The translations under genes and the position numbers were made by a program. The notes under the pieces are model-generated. The model was not told where the DNA came from. It searched no databases and saw only the letters and a program-made list of their open reading frames with translations. DNA of 8,325 nucleotides. It comes from Neptuniibacter sp. (GTDB lineage Bacteria > Pseudomonadota > Gammaproteobacteria > Pseudomonadales > Balneatricaceae). Positions 6,201 to 8,325 of the stretch are shown one piece after another (position 1 is the first letter of the stretch; every line of letters starts with the position of its first letter). The stretch covers positions 1 through 8,325 of the forward strand of contig JASBRM010000244.1 in NCBI GenBank assembly GCA_030149405.1. The letters are read 5' to 3'.

Positions 6201-6881
6201 GTGATCATACCTGTATTACCGTCACTCAATACCCGGGAGCAATGGATGGCTTTCTGCCGCAGGGAAACCGCCTATTGCTTTATCGAGTCCCCCGAGTGTC
6301 TGCTGGATTTTCAGTCTACTTTTCTGAAAATCACCCTGCTGCCTAAAGACACTCTGATTCAGGACAGTGTTAAATACAGTCTGGGATCAAGAAGCAGCAT
6401 GGAACCCGTATGGCGCTTAATAAAAGCCTGTAACTGGGACCTGAGAACAATTATTGAAGGTATGCAGAAGATGGACTTCAGTAGTAACGTCCGGGATAAC
6501 TCGCTGTTGAAAGTACACACAGACCTGTCTGCACGAAAGTTCTTCAGTCGAGAACGCTGTGTTGTAGCCCCTCAGACCATAGGCATTCTTGAACCACTCG
6601 CGGCAATACCTGAATTGTGGGACCAACATACACTCAACCGTATGATCAGCAATGGGCAATACAAAGCTCTGCAAAATGAAATGAAGGCCCTTCCGGGCAC
6701 CAAGAACTCCGGAGGAATTCCCGCCCCGAGTAAAGATGAGATCTGCATGGTGTTGTTAGATCCCGTTGAGCAATGTATTGGGCAGGTACACAAGGGCCGC
6801 TTGCACATTTTCCGTGGCAAGCAACCCTATATCAGTCTGATTCCGGATCTGCAGTGGCCACAGCCAAGACTGAAGAAATAA
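6201..6881 (+). CDS. Protein of unknown function, 226 aa
   Basis: I do not recognise this protein. It has no signal peptide or membrane segment and is mixed in composition. The N-terminal part has a Cys-rich, aromatic run (C19, C26, C33), the middle is helical (WRLIKACNWDLRTIIEGM, residues 71-88), and the end is strand-rich with an IFRGKQPYISLI segment (203-214). The seven cysteines and lack of a signal suggest a cytoplasmic location. The GTG start at 6201 has TAAGG nine to thirteen bases upstream. An alternative ATG at 6246 (Met16) has GGGAG six bases upstream and is equally possible. It runs alone on the plus strand, divergent from the DUF3422-bolA operon, and its stop is 14 bp from the convergent stop of the SUMF1-type gene. 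No terminator is visible there, so the two transcripts may overlap. Confidence 0.7.
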   Translation: MIIPVLPSLNTREQWMAFCRRETAYCFIESPECLLDFQSTFLKITLLPKDTLIQDSVKYSLGSRSSMEPVWRLIKACNWDLRTIIEGMQKMDFSSNVRDNSLLKVHTDLSARKFFSRERCVVAPQTIGILEPLAAIPELWDQHTLNRMISNGQYKALQNEMKALPGTKNSGGIPAPSKDEICMVLLDPVEQCIGQVHKGRLHIFRGKQPYISLIPDLQWPQPRLKK

Positions 6882-6895
6882 GCTGATATCCAGAT

Positions 6896-7708
6896 CTATT
6901 TCGGATCGTATGCACACCTAAAGCCAATCGAGCCATAGATGGAACGGCCACTGATGGGCGGTTTCACATTGCGGAAAGAGCTTCTGAGGTTATTAACATT
7001 TTCGTCCCAGGAACCACCCCGCACGACCTTCTGTCGCCCACTATCTGGCCCTTTTATGTCGCCATTCGCGTAACGCTCTAAGCCATCACGGGCATACCAG
7101 TTCATAGTCCACTCGCCCGCGTTACCGTGCATATCAAACAAACCATAGGCATTCGCCTGTCTGCTGCCTCTTGGCCAGGTGCGATCTTCACCACAACCAT
7201 CGGGTTCATTAGGGACCGAGCCCATAGTCACGCCATCATCAAGAATCGCCTGTTTACAGCTGACCGCTTCACCCCATGGGTAACGACTCAGACTATTGGC
7301 ACGGGCCGCCTTTTCCCACTCAGCTTCGTAAGGCAGGCGTCCCTCTTTCCAACTGCAATAATCCAGTGCTTCCTGCCAGTCAACACAGTTTGCTGGGTGT
7401 TCTCCCCGGCCTTCAGCACCCACATTACAGTACTTATTTCTTTGATGGTCTTTGGGCCGCTGACATTTTCCAGCTTCAATGCAGGCCATATATTCAGCGA
7501 CTGATACCTCGTGACTGTCGATTAAAAATGCCGGCACCGAAACACTGATACCGCCTTGTTTACCCTCATCATTTTCACAAGCAGTATCACCATTCGAACA
7601 ACCCATCTGAAAAGCGCCATCCTCAATCAGAACTTTCTCAGCAGCTATAACGCCAGTCGCAACAGTGCTACCCACTACAATGAATACCAATCCACCTAAT
7701 TTCATCAT
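6896..7708 (-). CDS. Exported FGE-sulfatase (SUMF1) domain protein, non-catalytic
   Basis: This 270-aa protein carries a Sec signal peptide (hydrophobic run about residues 5-20, cleavage near Ala22/Ala23) and a formylglycine-generating-enzyme fold domain. Domain hallmarks are GAFQMG (31-36), EVSVAEY (67-73), HPANCVDWQEALDYC (104-118), GRLPYEAEWEKAAR (123-136), YPWGE (143-147), NAYGLFDMHGNAGEW (186-200), RGGSW (230-234) and IGFRCA (261-266). True aerobic formylglycine-generating enzymes have two active-site cysteines just after the GGS motif. Here that position reads WDENVNNLRSS, so catalysis of sulfatase maturation is unlikely. It resembles the many bacterial members used for binding or other modifications. 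Ten cysteines in all suggest disulfides in the periplasm. AAGGGG lies eight bases before ATG 7708. No sulfatase gene is in the window. Confidence 0.85.
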   Translation of the reverse strand: MMKLGGLVFIVVGSTVATGVIAAEKVLIEDGAFQMGCSNGDTACENDEGKQGGISVSVPAFLIDSHEVSVAEYMACIEAGKCQRPKDHQRNKYCNVGAEGRGEHPANCVDWQEALDYCSWKEGRLPYEAEWEKAARANSLSRYPWGEAVSCKQAILDDGVTMGSVPNEPDGCGEDRTWPRGSRQANAYGLFDMHGNAGEWTMNWYARDGLERYANGDIKGPDSGRQKVVRGGSWDENVNNLRSSFRNVKPPISGRSIYGSIGFRCAYDPK

Positions 7709-7808
7709 CTCCCCTACCCCTTTTTTATTGATTTATGGAGTACTTTCTTATCCATGAAGAATAGAGTACGGTGCATGAAAATAGTTTCAGACGTCAGGCA
7801 ATTAATTC
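7709..7808. promoter_or_regulatory. Divergent intergenic region of the SUMF1-type and FAH-type genes
   Basis: This 100-bp region should hold promoters for both genes, but no clear sigma70 pair is visible. It contains the perfect dyad TGAAA-N4-TTTCA (7776-7789), about 20 bp before the FAH start. It also has two copies of GAGTAC (7738-7743 and 7764-7769, 26 bp apart), of which the flanks GTACTTTCTT and AAGAATAGAGTAC can pair as an imperfect hairpin. Confidence 0.35.
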
Positions 7809-8325
7809 ATGAAATTAGCGACATTTTCTTTTGAAGGCAAAACCGCTGTAGGTCTCATTGAGAACGAAAGCGTTACCCCTAGCTGGCTGGATAATAGCCT
7901 TCCACAGGAGATGAAACTGTTCCTTGCCGCCGGACGTGAGGCCCAGCAACGTTTGCAGGCGCTTCAGGGAAAATCCGATATTCCGCTTGCGGATGTTACG
8001 TTGTTAGCCCCTGTTCTGAACCCTCAAAAGTTTCTTGGAGTTGGGCTTAATTACGCCGATCACATTGAAGAAACCGGACTTGAAACGCCCTCTTTCCCAA
8101 CAATATTCAATAAGCAAAACAGCTGTATTATTGGTCCAGATGAATCCATACACCTGCCCAGTGTTTCTGAAAAACTGGATTATGAAGGTGAGCTCGCCCT
8201 GGTGATTGGAAAACAATGCCGGCACGTTCCAAAAGATAAAGCCGCAACTGTGATCGCAGGCTACACAATCGTTAATGATGTTTCAGTCCGTGACTGGCAG
8301 ATTAAATCGCCTACCTGGACTCTGG
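7809..8325 (+). CDS. Fumarylacetoacetate hydrolase (FAH) superfamily enzyme, C-terminus cut off
   Basis: The first 172 codons are in the window and the frame is open to the right edge. The FAH fold is clear: GVGLNYADHIEETG (residues 77-90), PTIFNKQNSCIIGP (97-110), DYEGELALVIG (124-134) and AGYTIVNDVSVRD (150-162). Predicted divalent-metal ligands are E126, E128 and D157, with the 29-residue spacing of E73 to D102 in human FAHD1. The leader region before residue 60 is the usual variable N-terminal domain, as in 2-keto-4-pentenoate hydratase, fumarylpyruvate hydrolase and oxaloacetate decarboxylase-like members. Which reaction it performs cannot be decided without the C-terminal half. ATG 7809 has only an AGG ten bases upstream. 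It diverges from the SUMF1-type gene, and no shared pathway is evident. Confidence 0.9.
   Translation, partial: MKLATFSFEGKTAVGLIENESVTPSWLDNSLPQEMKLFLAAGREAQQRLQALQGKSDIPLADVTLLAPVLNPQKFLGVGLNYADHIEETGLETPSFPTIFNKQNSCIIGPDESIHLPSVSEKLDYEGELALVIGKQCRHVPKDKAATVIAGYTIVNDVSVRDWQIKSPTWTL

Overview
The window looks like chromosomal DNA of a Gram-negative gammaproteobacterium. The evidence is a BolA of Escherichia coli-like length and motifs, a YdcH-type small protein, a ClsB-type cardiolipin synthase and two Sec-signal proteins. Moderate GC (high 40s per cent by eye) and this gene mix would suit a marine Oceanospirillales-like organism, but that placement is inference. I see no rRNA, tRNA, insertion sequence, phage gene or CRISPR array. 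Most of the window is densely packed housekeeping-type sequence.

Layout, left to right. Positions 1-2827 (minus strand) hold an ABC exporter followed 20 bp later by a ClsB-type phospholipase D-fold synthase that runs off the left edge. The pair has its own TATAAT -10 element and is insulated from the next gene by a strong intrinsic terminator (2887-2912). Positions 2930-3166 (minus) hold a ydcH-like gene whose leader carries a perfect FNR/Anr-like dyad and a hairpin presenting an orphan AGGAGG. Positions 3385-3747 (minus) encode a small exported protein of unknown function with a recognisable promoter. Positions 3959-6045 (minus) form a likely three-gene operon: an unrecognised 121-aa protein, a DUF3422 membrane-anchored protein, and bolA. 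Positions 6201-6881 (plus) encode an unrecognised 226-aa protein, divergent from that operon and convergent with the next gene. Positions 6896-7708 (minus) encode an exported FGE-sulfatase (SUMF1) domain protein that lacks the catalytic cysteine pair. From 7809 to the right edge (plus) lies the N-terminal part of a fumarylacetoacetate hydrolase (FAH) superfamily enzyme.

Functionally, the exporter and cardiolipin synthase suggest membrane lipid handling. The DUF3422-bolA unit suggests an envelope or stress-linked role, since BolA proteins work with monothiol glutaredoxins in iron-sulfur and morphology control; what DUF3422 does there is unknown. No obvious defence or mobile system is present. 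The best leads for new biology are the uncharacterised proteins (121, 226 and 120 aa), the DUF3422-bolA coupling, the non-catalytic SUMF1 protein and several unexplained dyads in the intergenic regions.
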